From assembly GCA_030765065.1 (NCBI GenBank), contig CM060980.1, forward strand, positions 62,108,364 to 62,172,363: a DNA stretch of 64,000 bases, in the 5' to 3' direction. The position numbers and the translations under genes were made by a program. Below the pieces are notes generated by a model. That model saw only the letters and a program-made list of their open reading frames with translations. It was not told where the DNA came from and did not search any database. Of this stretch, positions 1 to 11,184 are shown piece after piece (the stretch's first letter is position 1; every line of letters starts with the position of its first letter). Source of the DNA: Deroplatys truncata. Taxonomy: Eukaryota; Arthropoda; Insecta; Mantodea; Mantidae.

Positions 1-881
1 GCCTATTTACAACATGTTAATGCCTGTCTCAATTTACAGAGATCACACATCGTTATCAATACCTGTCGTGACTTACCGGACCAGATAAAAACATGCCTAC
101 AAAAACTCGAACTTGAGAATATTACTAATGAACCAATGAGAGTTAAAGTACTTAGAAAAGATCTGAAGGAGCGTGAATTTCAATCCCGGTGTACCCTTCT
201 CAAAAAGGTAAACGAGTTGTACTATACAAGCAGTATACTTCAGCTAATAAATGGATTTTACAACCTGACCAGCTTACCATTAGTGAATGGAAAACAGCAT
301 TAAAAATGACTGCCAGTGTTTGTCCGCTGCGTGCTATATCAGGAAGGTCCCGAGACGGTAACCATTGTCGCCAGTGCGATAGTTAGATGGAAACCCTTGG
401 CCACGTTTTGGGCGCCTGTCCTTTCGGAGAGACACTGCGGAATTGTCGGCATCATACAATAAGATCCACTATTGCTGAAGCCTTAAAACTAAAAGGCCAC
501 ACAGTATTTCAGGAAGTGCATGGACTCTCTCAAGACGGCTCCTCTCGTCAGATTGACATACTAGCCATCCCAACAGGCTCATCATCCGGATATATCATCG
601 ATCCAACAGTGAGAGAGGAGCAGAATGAACAACAACCAGCTGAAGTACACACTGAAAAACGTCGAATCTACGAGCCTACCATCCCCTCCTACCTTGAGAA
701 GTACGATTTATCATCCATTGAAGTTATTGGACTGATGGTTGGGGCAAGAGGAACCATACCTAGGCACTTTACTGAGTTTTGCAAAAATTTCAGTCTCAAG
801 GCCAATTTCATGTACAACATTGCAGTGTTTACTCTTAAAGGTTCAATCAAAATTCTCCAAAATCATCTATATTCAAATTAA
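1..881 (+). pseudogene. 3' end of an R2-like non-LTR retrotransposon (broken)
   Basis: Reading frame 1 is open from base 1 to about 205 and contains the stretch DLKEREFQSRCTLL. The sense frame then shifts to the frame that runs to the TAA at 879-881, and an in-frame TAG at 384-386 interrupts it. The second frame carries a zinc-knuckle start (HCRQC), then ETLGHVLGACPFGE, RNCRHH and a restriction-like endonuclease region with QIDILAIPTG and YIIDPTVREE, followed by GLMVGARGTIP and a tail ending NHLYSN. This knuckle plus PD..K-type nuclease order is the C-terminus of R2-like site-specific LINEs. In intact elements it nicks the target for reverse transcription. One frameshift and one stop make this copy dead. 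The reverse transcriptase would lie before the window start, so only the 3' end is visible. Family level is confident; the clade (R2, R4, NeSL or a relative) is not settled. Confidence 0.85.
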
Positions 882-1664
882 TTTAATTCTATAGCGTATG
901 ATTAACAGCAGAAGAGCCACACTTTTAGTAATTTCCCCTCTAAAATAGAATTTTCCGCTGTTTTCTTGTGCTATTCTTGTTTTTACATAATAATTTGTAA
1001 AAGTATTAAGCTTTGTCTGTTTGGCAGTCCCTACTTTTGGGAAAGTTTTCTTTCTGAATAAATATGCTGGTACGAGCTGCACGGCTGAATCCGAAATTGT
1101 ACTTAATGCAAACACTACAGCATGATGATTTTCAAGACTTCAAAAAATTAGCTGCTGAAAGAGTATACAACACAACGGACTCTACTACAGTGATTCAAAA
1201 GCAAAACTTAGAAAACAACTCAAACCATTCCAGAGGCTGAAATAATAATAACGGAATCCTAGTGTTTTTCATATTTTATCGTTTTCAATTTCCAGTGTGT
1301 TGTCTTTTGAATCTTGAATAACTTAACATTTATATAGTGTATTTTTTAATCCTGCAATAGATACTCTTTGAATACAGGGGTGAAACACTAAGAAGTTTAT
1401 ATTTTTCTGTATGCCAGTTAAATTATGGTACGTGACCACATGTGTTAACTACATAAAGCTTAAGTGCCAAATGTGGTAAGTAAATCAATGTCCATACATT
1501 TCCATTTTATGAACCCGTTGTTGCTAGATAGATGAAGTGAAAGAAGCTGCGATGTTCCCTTTTGATTTACAAAGGTTCAAATGAAATAATCATGCATCCA
1601 AAAACTTAATGTTGAATATAGTTTTACTCCTATAGTGTGATGAACCTTTAAATTGCTCTCCTGA
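882..1664. other. AT-rich spacer, nothing recognised
   Basis: The first part may be the 3' untranslated tail of the R2-like element, since it follows its stop codon directly. I see no open frame with a recognisable motif, no RNA gene and no clear repeat. Confidence 0.4.
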
Positions 1665-1669
1665 AAAAT

Positions 1670-2200
1670 TACATTTTTCCCACTTAACACATCTGTGTTC
1701 TAAGTAACGATATATTAAAGATATTTACATGGCAAATGAAATGTATATCTTGAATTTACTGGAAATAGCCTTTGAAGTCCTCTTCATTCCGAAAGAAATT
1801 TTGTATAATCTTGTATACCTTGTAAACGTTAAAGGGTAGACGAAAACGTACCAGACAAAAAATGTAGATATCTTTAAAACACAGAATTTATTTCAAATAA
1901 CTTTTTTCGTAGTATCAGCCATTTCCAAGATATCCGTCAATAATGGTTCGTTTTGGTCAAAACTTTGTCATTCTTTTAAGACCCGCATATAGCGTCCGGT
2001 TCTTAAACGTTTAACTATAACTGTTGTCTTTGTATCAATAACGAAATGTGTAATGTAGCCATTTTTGCAAAGGTTTATTCAGATTAAAATGTAGTAGATA
2101 GAATTTAGTAAGAATAATTTGTATACCCACTAATAAACGATAGAGGGTAGGGAAAGTCATGTGAATGTATCACATCAGAATTTTTTCTAAAAAAAAGGCT
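1670..2200 (-). repeat. Family X repeat, partial copy 1
   Basis: This stretch holds the distal half of family X. Landmarks are AAAGATATTTACATGGCAAA, AGTCCTCTTCATTC, a TAAACGTTAAAG block, TTTATTTCAAATAAC, CCATTTCCAAGATATCCGT, the block around TATAGCGTCC, and the end signature GGGAAAGTCATGTGAATG near 2150. The order is the reverse of the copy at 31.7 kb, so it is given as minus. The microsatellite half is missing. Confidence 0.8.
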
Positions 2201-3211
2201 AAAACGTGCATTCTCAGAGAAATCGCAATATCGAATTTTTAGGTGAAATGCAAAACTACTTCTAGAAAGTAAAAAATAAATATAAGTAGAAAAACTCGAG
2301 CACCTTTCGCGTATTTAGTTTATATCCTTCGGCATTTCTTAAAAGTCTTCTTGTTTGCATTGTTGTCAGAACTTAATCTAGGGTAATTCTCCCTAAATGT
2401 TTCAACATAGGATTCTTTGGCCTCTCTCATTCATTCTTCAGATGCTGATGTCGCAGGTTACAGAATTAGTGAAAAATCATAACAGGAGTTAATCTGTTCC
2501 CTGGGCATTAGCAACTATAAGACAACGAGGAAGATAAATAAAAGCTAATACTCAAGAAAAGTCTCGGTGAACTTCATTCGCTCATCACGTCATATGAGGA
2601 CAAGAAGGTGTACATAATGCATGGAAACCGACATTGCGCCTTCAGTGCTTCTTCAATCGGTTATCCTGTTGAAGCCCTCTCTCACGGGGGTACGTCTTTC
2701 CAGCGACCTAATATCTTAATAGATTATTTAATAGACTTTACTAAACTCTAAGTGAAGCACAAAAGCACCTTATACTTGCTTTGGTTCCGTATATAGGCCG
2801 TGATCAAGAAGCTTGAATTTGTGGGAAGGGGAGATGAAGAAAGTGAGTGGTGCGTGTGTCGAGAAACCCTCTCCCTAAACAGCCAATCATTTTCAGCCTA
2901 CAAGGTTTTAGCAAGTCTCTGTCATCTATAATTTACAAAGTCAGAACCAAAATTTATTAAAGGTACTATCCAACTTTAAGTTAGGCGCGTTCGTTACATT
3001 CTGGTTTTGTGACCGAAAGAAATTTTGTATTCATTTATAAAAGTAGATGTATGTGGGATTTTTTTTCAGAAACGCTTGGAAATTGTAGAAAATATTGCTG
3101 ACGAAGCAGGACAACATTGTGCAAAGTGTAAGGTTTTCAGCAGTACGATGAAAGCCCCTGATGGCGGAAATGCAGCAGTCACGCACAATGTTTGAGTATA
3201 AAAGCATTCGC
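2201..3211. other. Unassigned spacer
   Basis: I see no protein motif, RNA gene or recognised repeat. The end of this stretch abuts the CTTCTCTACC signature of the next family X copy. Confidence 0.4.
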
Positions 3212-4075
3212 ATGACCTTCTCTACCCTTTATCGTTTATTATTGATTCAACAAACTATTCTTACGAAAGTTTATTTTTCTATCTAGCTCATTTTAATCGT
3301 GATAAACCTATAAACCTATGCAGAAATAACCACGTTACACATTTCGTTAGGTGACAAAGGGAACGGCGATAGTCAAATGTTTAAGAACTTGGCGCTATAT
3401 GCTGACTTAAAATTCTATGCAATCACGAGAAACAACTGAAAATCGACAGGACTTAAAAAGAATGACAAAGTGTTGAAAAATTCCAACTATTAATAACGAG
3501 TAAATGGATTATGCCACAAAAGAAGTTATTTTAAATAAATTGCTTGTTTTAAAAAGATACCTACGTTTGTTGTGTAATACGTTTTTGTCTATCACTTAAC
3601 GTTTGCCAGTTATACCAGATTATAGAAAATTCCTTCCGAATGAAGAGGACTTCACAGGCTATTCTCAGAAAATTCATTACATACATTTTGTCATGTAAAC
3701 ATATTTAATATATGGTATTTTAATCAAAGTTGTTAGAGCGTTTTTTATAAAATAGAAAAATTTTGAAACATTTTCCATGTAAAGAGTAGTTTGGGGTGGG
3801 GAGATTTTCTTGAAAATCTTCGTGTCGCATCTTTGGAAGGTATTGAACTTAAATACAAAGTTTGGTATTTATCCCACTGTTCGTTTTTAAGTTATATTGT
3901 TCGCAGGCACGCACACACACACACAGGATCTTTTTCTGAAAATGTTTTTTTTTTTTTGGGAGGGGGGTTAAGAGTCTTCAAAACCAGTATTTCCGGTGAA
4001 ATTTCGGTATGAAATTTTTGGGTGGAATGCACTACCTTTACCTATTATGTACGTGGTAGAAAAAGTAAAAATCTG
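3212..4075 (+). repeat. Family X repeat, near full-length copy 2
   Basis: It starts at the CTTCTCTACC signature (about 3218) and ends at GGTAGAAAAAGTAAAAAT (about 4055-4072). It contains, in order, the AAACTATTCTTACGAAAG block, GCGCTATATG, GAAGAGGACTTCACAGGC, TTTTAATCAAAG, TTTGGGGTGGGGAGATTTTC, the ACACACACAC tract near 3914 and TTTCCGGTGAAATTTCGGTA. It has no coding potential. It joins directly to the next copy in the same orientation. Confidence 0.88.
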
Positions 4076-4960
4076 ATGTGTTACATTTACAATACTTTCT
4101 CTAGCCACTCTTGTTGATTTTATATAGCTTCTACAAAATATTCTTGCAAAAGCTTGTTTTTTCTATCATGTTAATACAAATAAAAGTTTGCAGAAATAGT
4201 TTCATTACATATTTTATTGTAGGTGTAAAGGCGAAACAGGTGGTCAAGGAATAGTCAAATCTTGAATAAACGGATCGTAATATTCTGGCTTTGAAATTCC
4301 GTCATACTATTTGCGATAAACAAAAGATATCTACATTTTTATGCAGCAAATTTTTGCCTTTCTCTTATGATTTCCTAGTCTTCAGAATGAAGAAGGCTTT
4401 TCAAGCTATTGCCAGAAAATTAAAGATATACATTTTATTAGAAATAAACATCTAAAACATAGAGCTTTTTAATCAAAATCGTTAGAAGCATTTTTGAGAT
4501 AATCAAAAATAACAAAAGTTTATCCATTTGTATTGGGGGAATTTTCTTAAAAATCTTCGTGTCGCAGTCTCGAAGATGCTGAACTTAAATGAGTTTGGTA
4601 TTTATCCATTTTTCAGAAAATTCAAGATATACATTTTATTCATCACGTCAATGTGTTCCAAATATATATTTAATAAAAATGGTTAGAGCCATTTTTTGGA
4701 GAATTAAAAACTAACAAACAGTTTTCTATTTAAGCTGGGGAAAATTTCATGAAAATCGACTTGTCGCATCATCCCTGCAAATTGGAAGTTAAATGCCAAG
4801 TTTATTATTTTTTTTTAATTATACTGTTCACTCAAACCCACACGCGCGCTGACCTTTTTATAGAAATGCTTTTTGGGGTTCAGGGCCCTCAAAACATGCT
4901 TTGATATCGAATTGTTACGTGCTGCTTCTACCTACCATAGATAAGCAATAAAGTCATAAG
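4076..4960 (+). repeat. Family X repeat, copy 3 (head-to-tail with copy 2)
   Basis: It begins with GTGTTACATTTACAATACTT followed by TCTCTAGCC and runs in the same orientation and block order as copy 2. Blocks include ACAAAATATTCTTGCAAAAG, TTATGATTTCC, the GAAGAAGGCTTTTCAAGC block and GGGGGAATTTTCTTAAAAAT. After about 4610 a second pass of the attttattc...aatcaaaatggttagagcc block is seen, so the copy has an internal duplication or a joined partial unit. It ends in a degraded zone near 4930. Confidence 0.75.
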
Positions 4961-5159
4961 TTAATGTCTCAAGAGCCTGCATCCTTGTGTCAAGGAGCAT
5001 AAGGTCGCTTGTGAAATGTATCAGATTGTTTTGAAAACGCATTATTTACAACAGAAAAGTAAATTTTGTTCTCATTTGTAGTCGCGTTTCATTTGTTTTT
5101 TCCTTTCTAAGTTGTCACACGTTGAACATATAGTTCATGCAATATGAATCTTTTGTTTT

Positions 5160-5305
5160 ATTACTTTCTATACTATTTTCAGTAGCTAGAGGAAGTACTG
5201 TATGCCATCCAACAATTCGATATAGGGATGTTTTGCATGTTTTGATGTCCCCCAACCCCCCAAAAATTAGAAAAAGCCGTGCGCGCGCGCGTGTGTGTGT
5301 GTGTG

Positions 5306-5347
<42 letters not shown>

Positions 5348-5665
5348 AGCGGCACTCAAAAATGCAAGTCTGATAAATACCAATCTTGGTTTTTGAGTTC
5401 AACATGTTTCAAGGATAAGACACGAACATTTATAAGTACTTCTCCCAATTTCAAACTAGCCTTAATGTGGAACTTTTCAAGTTATTTTTTAATAAATAGC
5501 TCTAACGATTTGATTCAAATATCATATGTCGACACATAGACATGAGGAATAAAATGTGCATCATGATTTTTCTTATGAAACCATAAGACGTAAACAAAAA
5601 TTTACTTAACAAAAAACAATGCATGGCCTTTGGAAATTACAAATTTTTGTGGCTCTAGCCGTTTA
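5160..5665 (-). repeat. Family X repeat, copy 4 with large TG/AG microsatellite
   Basis: The inverted orientation is shown by GCTAGAGGAAGTACTGTATG, then GATGTTTTGCATGTTTTGAT, a microsatellite, then AAATACCAATCTTGG, GACACGAACATTTATAAG and GCTCTAACGATTTGATTCAA. The microsatellite sits at the family's usual AC/TG position but has grown to (GC)n(GT)n(GA)n. Any small open frame here is created by the dinucleotide tract. Confidence 0.8.
5279..5345. repeat. Compound GC/GT/GA microsatellite
   Basis: A run of alternating gc, then gt, then about 18 ga units is read directly. It sits inside a family X copy. Confidence 0.95.
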
Positions 5666-6893
5666 CAGGATACGCTTTGTTATCTGTCGGTTTTACACTA
5701 TTTCAAGCTACAAATTTCTAAAATGAGTGTCCATTCTTCCTCCACTCCCCTCAATCAGTCATGCAAAGAATATGAAAAATATCAAGTACAGCATATTTAG
5801 AATTAGCTTTTTTTTTAAACATTTGACTTTCGTATTTCAGTTCTGTATGCTTCTACGTGCGAGGGATGTTTTTAAAGAAGGGTCCGTTACGCAATAAAAT
5901 AAGAATTACGAATATTTTGGCTAATCCTTTTTTATCCCATACTATATAATTTAAGCGTTCTTTCCACACAGTTTTCACGATCAATAAATTCTCATTCTGG
6001 TGTAGAATAAATTTTAATGTCTCCTCCATATAGGAGTTCGGCGCGAGTCCATAAAACAATCGTCAGCTTCTAAGATGCATGTTTTTCTGTGTCTAAGATT
6101 CCATAGTAGGAGAAATCGCATTATGCTATCATTGGTTTCATGGAATGGGAATTGAAACTAGTGATCCGGAAGCCAAATCTTTATCACAGAGTAGCTGAAA
6201 GAAACAATTGTGAATCTGGAAGTTAAAGTGAACTCCAAAAGCAACTACATGTTTTCGTAGATGAACTGGCGGCGGAAGTCTGTGACGTATTTCGTACTTT
6301 ATTCCAAAATGCACCTTGCTGTTAAATACCCCTCGTATAATCGCTCCACTGTCAGAACTCAACTTGTAAACACATGATGCCATTAACTATGCCGCAATAC
6401 GCGGGAAACCAAAGCGTTCCATACCATATAGTACCTTAAATATGCGCGATTATCTGCGAGTTTTCAAGAAGAACATTTATTAAACATAGTTCGAAACTTT
6501 GGAGTAATATAAAGAGTAATATGAAGGTTGTAGCTTCCGTGTAATTCTATGTGCTGTCCTTCTCCCTGTTCTGCATGCATACGATTAGAGTTGTGGTATA
6601 TTACCAAATCGGGGTATTATACGGTATAATACGCGATGCAATTGGTTGGATTGGTGATAGGAATATTTGTAAGAAATATGAACATTTTTGTTCTGAAAAA
6701 AATATTAATTTCGCCATTTCAATAGCTTTATCATAAACTCCAAGGAAACACAGATTAATCAGTATTTGTTACTAAATTAATTGTGTAAGTAACAATATTA
6801 ATAAAAATAAAATTACTATTGCAATTGGCTTACTGCAAAAGAAAGATACAATAACATGCTCTTTTCCAACAGGTTTCACGAAAACACAGAAGT
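5666..6893. other. Unassigned spacer
   Basis: The stretch is AT-rich. Short frames exist on both strands but show no family motif. No RNA gene or recognised repeat is seen. Confidence 0.4.
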
Positions 6894-7160
6894 CGTCCTC
6901 CGTGGTGTAGTGGTTACCATGCTAGCCTTTAGTTCCCGAGGTGGCGAGTTCAAACCCGGCGGAGGGCGATGGATTTTTTCGGGCGTAAAAATCCATAGCA
7001 TGGCTTCCTTCGAAGGGAAGCAAAGCCGGTGACCCCGTGTCGTAGATTTACGGCACGTAAAAGAACCTCAAGCCTGATAAAGAGATGTCTGGGCAAAACT
7101 GCCAGTTTTTCACGCCCAATATACAATAGGACGCTAAGAAATTGCGACGCTTTAATTAAG
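6894..7160 (+). mobile_element. SINE-A copy 1 (tRNA-derived)
   Basis: It starts GTCCTCCGTGGTGTAGTGGT, which includes an A-box-like TGGTGTAGTGGTTA, and has a B-box-like GAGTTCAAACCC about 45 bases later. The tRNA-unrelated body follows, with GGGCGTAAAAATCCATAGC, CGTGTCGTAGATTTACGGC and CACGCCCAATATACAATAGG. Three further copies of the same order occur in this window, which shows it is a dispersed SINE and not a tRNA gene. Such elements depend on a LINE partner for movement. Confidence 0.92.
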
Positions 7161-7689
7161 CAACAATTTTATTCCCAAGATTAATGGATCACTTTATCAG
7201 AATCAACCAGTTGATTTTCAACTGGATTTGGTGCATCTGCATGGTCAACCTCGTATCCGAGATTCCGTTGTATCGAAACCAGCTTTTCGATTGTTGCTGG
7301 AGAAGGTCTGTTCCTAGTTTTTGTCAGGATTCACCTATGGGTAGATTAGTTTCTCTTACTTGCGGCTGATGATGTTGGTACATTCAGAAGTTTAGTTGCC
7401 AGCGAATTTGGTTGTTCGCCACACAGCCCTCTCCACCAGGTAGAAGGTGAGACATCCTTAGCAGCAGCTCACAAAGTGTCTCGAGAAAAATGTCCATCAT
7501 TAGCTTTAAATTCGGCTAAGTTACCCACGGTCAATCAACTAATGCCTTAGCACGTTGCTTAAACACAGGTCGCCTGGTGGTTATGCACGAAGGCGATCGT
7601 TGCGGTAATGAAGATTGCGCGTATTATATAATGCTTCTCTCTCTCAGTGGGGCCACGCTCGGCGGCTCGCCGGTGTCTCGGATATCCGA
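7161..7689. other. Spacer, possibly decayed transposon tail
   Basis: This stretch lies between SINE-A copy 1 and the mariner-like remnant. It could be the 3' tail of that element, but no motif is clear enough to claim it. Confidence 0.35.
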
Positions 7690-8310
7690 AATTGAGTCAA
7701 TTTCTCGCTATATCTTTTCTTTACTTCTTACAATGTGTGGGGATTTGTTGTATACACTTTATTTTTCAAGTTTCCCCATCGTAAAAATAGCGTACAGTTA
7801 AATCAGGGAATCGTGAGGGCCATAATCCTTTACTAACTACCCTGTCTTCAAAAATTTCCTGAATTAATATTTAATGACTCGTCAGCTGTATGTGGGGTAG
7901 CAGAGTCTTGTTCGAAAAATCCAGATTGACTTTCAATTTCGGCCAGCTGTTCAAAAAATGGTGTGAGTAAATCGTTCCTGTACCTCTCTGCATTTATTGT
8001 TTGTTCAAAAGAATCTATGCATGCATATACTGCACACCAATTTTCGTGCCATGCAAATGAATCTCGTGCGTAAAATCGGTTTCTCGGTACTCCAATGTCT
8101 GTTATTTTGCGACGAAACGTAACCATATAAAGGAAATCCTGCTTTGTCAGAGAAGCATATTAAGCGTAGGTCAATTATTCTATCATTTCGCAAAATAGAA
8201 TTACAGAAATTTACTCGACTCTGATGATCACTTGAAAAATAGAGTGTATGCAACAAACCCCCATACATAAGAGCAAAAAAAAAGAAAACATCAAGCGAGA
8301 AATTCACTCA
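7690..8310 (-). pseudogene. Mariner-like (IS630/Tc1/mariner superfamily) transposase remnant
   Basis: Read on the minus strand from about 8250, one frame gives FCNSILRNDRIID, then CFSDKAGFPLYGYVSSQNN, the usual block around the first catalytic Asp (family form close to FSDEAWF). A frameshift near 8060 moves the sense into a second frame with HENWCAVYACIDS, TINAERYRNDLLTPFFEQLA and FEQDSATPHTADESL, the block of the second catalytic Asp. Below 7800 a further frame carries NLKNKVYTTNPHTL, close to the C-terminal block of these enzymes. At least two frameshifts and several stops make it non-functional. This transposase type is widespread in insect genomes. The N-terminal helix-turn-helix is not seen. 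Confidence 0.8.
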
Positions 8311-9129
8311 ATTTCAAATATTGAACTCTCGAGTGTAAATGAAAATTTCATGAGAAGATGGCAGAAATTAGTGGATAGAGGAGGACAGCATTTCTAGCAT
8401 GTGTTGTGATAAGGTATTGCTTATCATTGTAAATTTAATTATAACTATTAGAGCGTGAAGCGGTTGCGGTGTATTTAACTGTTTCGGCGGGAGTCCGAGC
8501 TGCGGCGGTCGGCGCAAGAGCAGACGTGCGGTGCCCCCAGCGTGAAGGAAAAGCACTATACTATGATCAGTGCACTATTACACAATGCGTTTTGGTATTG
8601 TACGGCATTTTTACGACTCTACATACGATAATGATGAACAGTTTGTTCCTCAAAGCTGATCATACGACCACTAGGCTAACGCGGAAGGATACCAAATGTT
8701 TCGTTTTCTCAAGTCCGGTTCTAAGGCTGTGGATTGACTATGCATAGCTACAACAAAATGTGTGTTGAAACCATTTTGAAACACAAAAATCAGGTTTAAG
8801 AAGAAGTAAAAAAAATTGTTTTACAAATAATTTACAGAATAGGTATGAAAGTAAGTTGTAGTGGGTATAAATGTTTGTGGATGTAATACATTGGGTTACT
8901 TTAGACAAATTTTACGGCATTTCAGATGTGAAGGGAGAAAGAAATTAAAATTTAATGGAATCCTGAGTTAAGTAAAATATATCAATTTAGGAAAAAATTA
9001 CCCTATTCATTTTGTAATTCTTATTTATCTCTATGCACAAAAAATAAAAAGGATCTAATTTGTCATGGTTAAAGAAATAAGACAGATTTGTGTACTTGAT
9101 ACAAAATTTGAAGTTGCTAAGTATATATA
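8311..9129. other. Unassigned spacer
   Basis: A short GC-richer patch lies at about 8455-8550. No protein family, RNA gene or repeat is recognised. Confidence 0.4.
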
Positions 9130-9735
9130 CCAGGTGGCTCAAACAAGCCGTTCTTTGTAGTTGTATGTCTCCCGCATACATAAGTGCAAAAGAAGTTGCC
9201 GCGTCACGGATTTTCAAAGGGCGAAAGATCACTGAGCTAGTGCTTGCTCTCTGCATATGTTTACTTCGTGGTTTCGTGTTGATAAGCGTCTCGTGATTGC
9301 CTGATTGCAGTTCGAGCCAGGCCATTCAGGCAAACAGGTAACATGTTCAACAGCGAATACAGGATATGGTTACGATCTATGGCAAGACGCACCGAAATGT
9401 GGCTGAGGCTGAACATTTTCCGATGTGACGTCTGCCTTCTGCGCGCCTTATTCTATGTACTGAGATGCAATTAAGAACTAATGGATCATTCCAAGTATTG
9501 TTATTTTTAACCATTAATTTTTCTCATCATAATTAGGACGGTGGATAGGCCATGGTGCTTGCAAGATCGTCCCCTGGATTTCTGACCTAAGGGGATATAC
9601 AAAGAAAGAATGCCATATCTGCGCTCCAATCAGCAGAAATATTTAGACGTGTCCGTGCTGATACTGAGGGACGCTTACATTAATGCATTCACCAAGACGG
9701 ACATGTATTTAAACATGTTTATTTAATTCTAGGGT
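9130..9735 (+). pseudogene. Internally deleted mariner-like element (DUF4817-type N-terminus)
   Basis: Around 9345-9480 the plus strand reads RIQDMVTIYGKTHRNVAEAE, then RLPSAR, which resembles the N-terminal block (aDMv.iYG...gNa..A..) of insect mariner-like transposases. About 60 bases further comes WIGHG...PWISDL, like the C-terminal WPPRSPDL block. Then come RRVRADTEGRLH, a stop and IHQDGHVFKHV, like the last block of these proteins. The catalytic middle is missing, so this is a deletion derivative. The leading GTGGCTCAAACAAGCCGTTC near 9132 could be its 5' untranslated start. The calls rest on short similarities and need an alignment. Confidence 0.45.
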
Positions 9736-9879
9736 AACTTTAAAGGAACATAAATACATAACAAATTAGTTTTGTTTAATCTTTTAACTTTGTAGTACCA
9801 ATTGGTGCCATATAGTTGTACTGATTATAGATTAACTGTAACGTAATTATATGACTTAACACGTGTGCTCAGCCTTTTG

Positions 9880-10085
9880 TCCAGCGAGAATTCTGAATGT
9901 TTGTTTATGGACGAATTGGTTATTAAATAACCGACAAAACACACACTCTCACATTCAAACACCAGATTCTGGGCATGCCGCGAAACGTTCTTGATTAAAG
10001 TAAACTTTCTCGAGCCCAGCCGGGAATCGAATCCGGGGCCCCTCAGATAACAGGCAGATGGTCTACCCACTGAGCTACGGGACCA
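9880..10085 (-). mobile_element. tRNA-derived SINE (minus strand), family B
   Basis: The reverse complement starting at 10083 reads GGTCCCGTAGCTCAGTGGGT (A-box region), then, 26 bases on, CCGGATTCGATTCCCGGCT (B-box region). The 3' arm does not pair well with the 5' acceptor arm, so it is a SINE head and not a working tRNA gene. The body continues as CTCGAGAAAGTTTACTTTAA. The downstream end is uncertain. Confidence 0.7.
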
Positions 10086-11184
10086 GTCATAGCAGTTAGT
10101 GTTTGTTTTGAAGCATTGGTCTTTCGTTTAGCAAAGCTTTCCCTTTTTCTGTATGGAGTCCCCTTTACAGATATGCTTAGGCAAACCTTTTGGCATCCGC
10201 GCTATCCGGGATAAACTAACTTTACGTAATTAAAAGACTATTCCACTTGCTTACTATAGAAATCACCAGCAGTATATCTATTAGGAGTGTTTCAGTTTTC
10301 AGAATCGTATAGTTATAGTACGGTTTAAACCAGAGATAGTGCAAACGAAACTCGTAAGCAGCGTTCCCTCTCTAGCCGACTGTCCATTTTTTCACATGGT
10401 AACTCTTATTCTATATTTGGTGACTCGCGGAAAGGACTTTTCACCATCCCTGGTTTAAGCATTCTTTTAGAAGTCTGAATTTATACCATACCCAATTCTT
10501 ATTAGCATATACAAAATATGGATTTTATTTTCAAAGATTTAAATTAAAGAAGCAGGGTGGAAATTTATCTGCCACAAGAATAAACGGTCGAACATGTTTT
10601 ATTTTACGTCGTGATTTTTAAGGAAAACTATACCTTTCGGTGAACATGTTTACTCTTATGGTGCGAGTTCCAGAAACCCTTGCTTGGAGTTTTTAGTTAA
10701 ACTTTTATACTACATTAATTTTTACAATTTTGTTTGCTACGCATTTGAAAGTTTATAGTTTACTTATTTAAAAAGGCAATTGTATCCGAATTTATAGTCA
10801 GATAACTCAAATTCAGAACTGGATCTTTAGAAATATAACTGTTTAGAAAATACATTAATTTACTTAGTCTCACCATATATTTATATATTTTAATTGTTAA
10901 GTTGGTTTTAAATTAGGTAATCGTGATTATTTTAATAAATAATGTAATCTGGCTTAAATATTTGAGTATGGATTAATTACAACGTAAATTGTGATATGCT
11001 ATAACCCAAGTTTACCTTAGGATAAAGCAGGGTTCGGAAAGCTATAGTTAGTTGACGAAAGATTTGAGAAATTCACAATTAATGTAAAATTATTTATGAT
11101 TTTGGAATTCTCGGTTTGTTAGCAACGTTTCATACCCAATCTCTTTCCCCTTCATAGGACGTGGAATAAAATAAGCTTTACAGA
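10086..11184. other. Unassigned AT-rich spacer
   Basis: No motif-bearing frame, RNA gene or recognised repeat is seen. Confidence 0.4.

Noticed and set aside
5115..5539. Three overlapping frames with RERERE or SLSLSL runs
   Set aside because: They are translations of the GA/CT and GT/CA microsatellite.
6138..6383. 81-codon minus-strand frame with a protein-like look
   Set aside because: No known motif and no splice context were found. The evidence is too weak to call a gene.
10010..10085. Possible tRNA gene on the minus strand
   Set aside because: A and B boxes are present but the acceptor arms do not pair and SINE-like body sequence follows.
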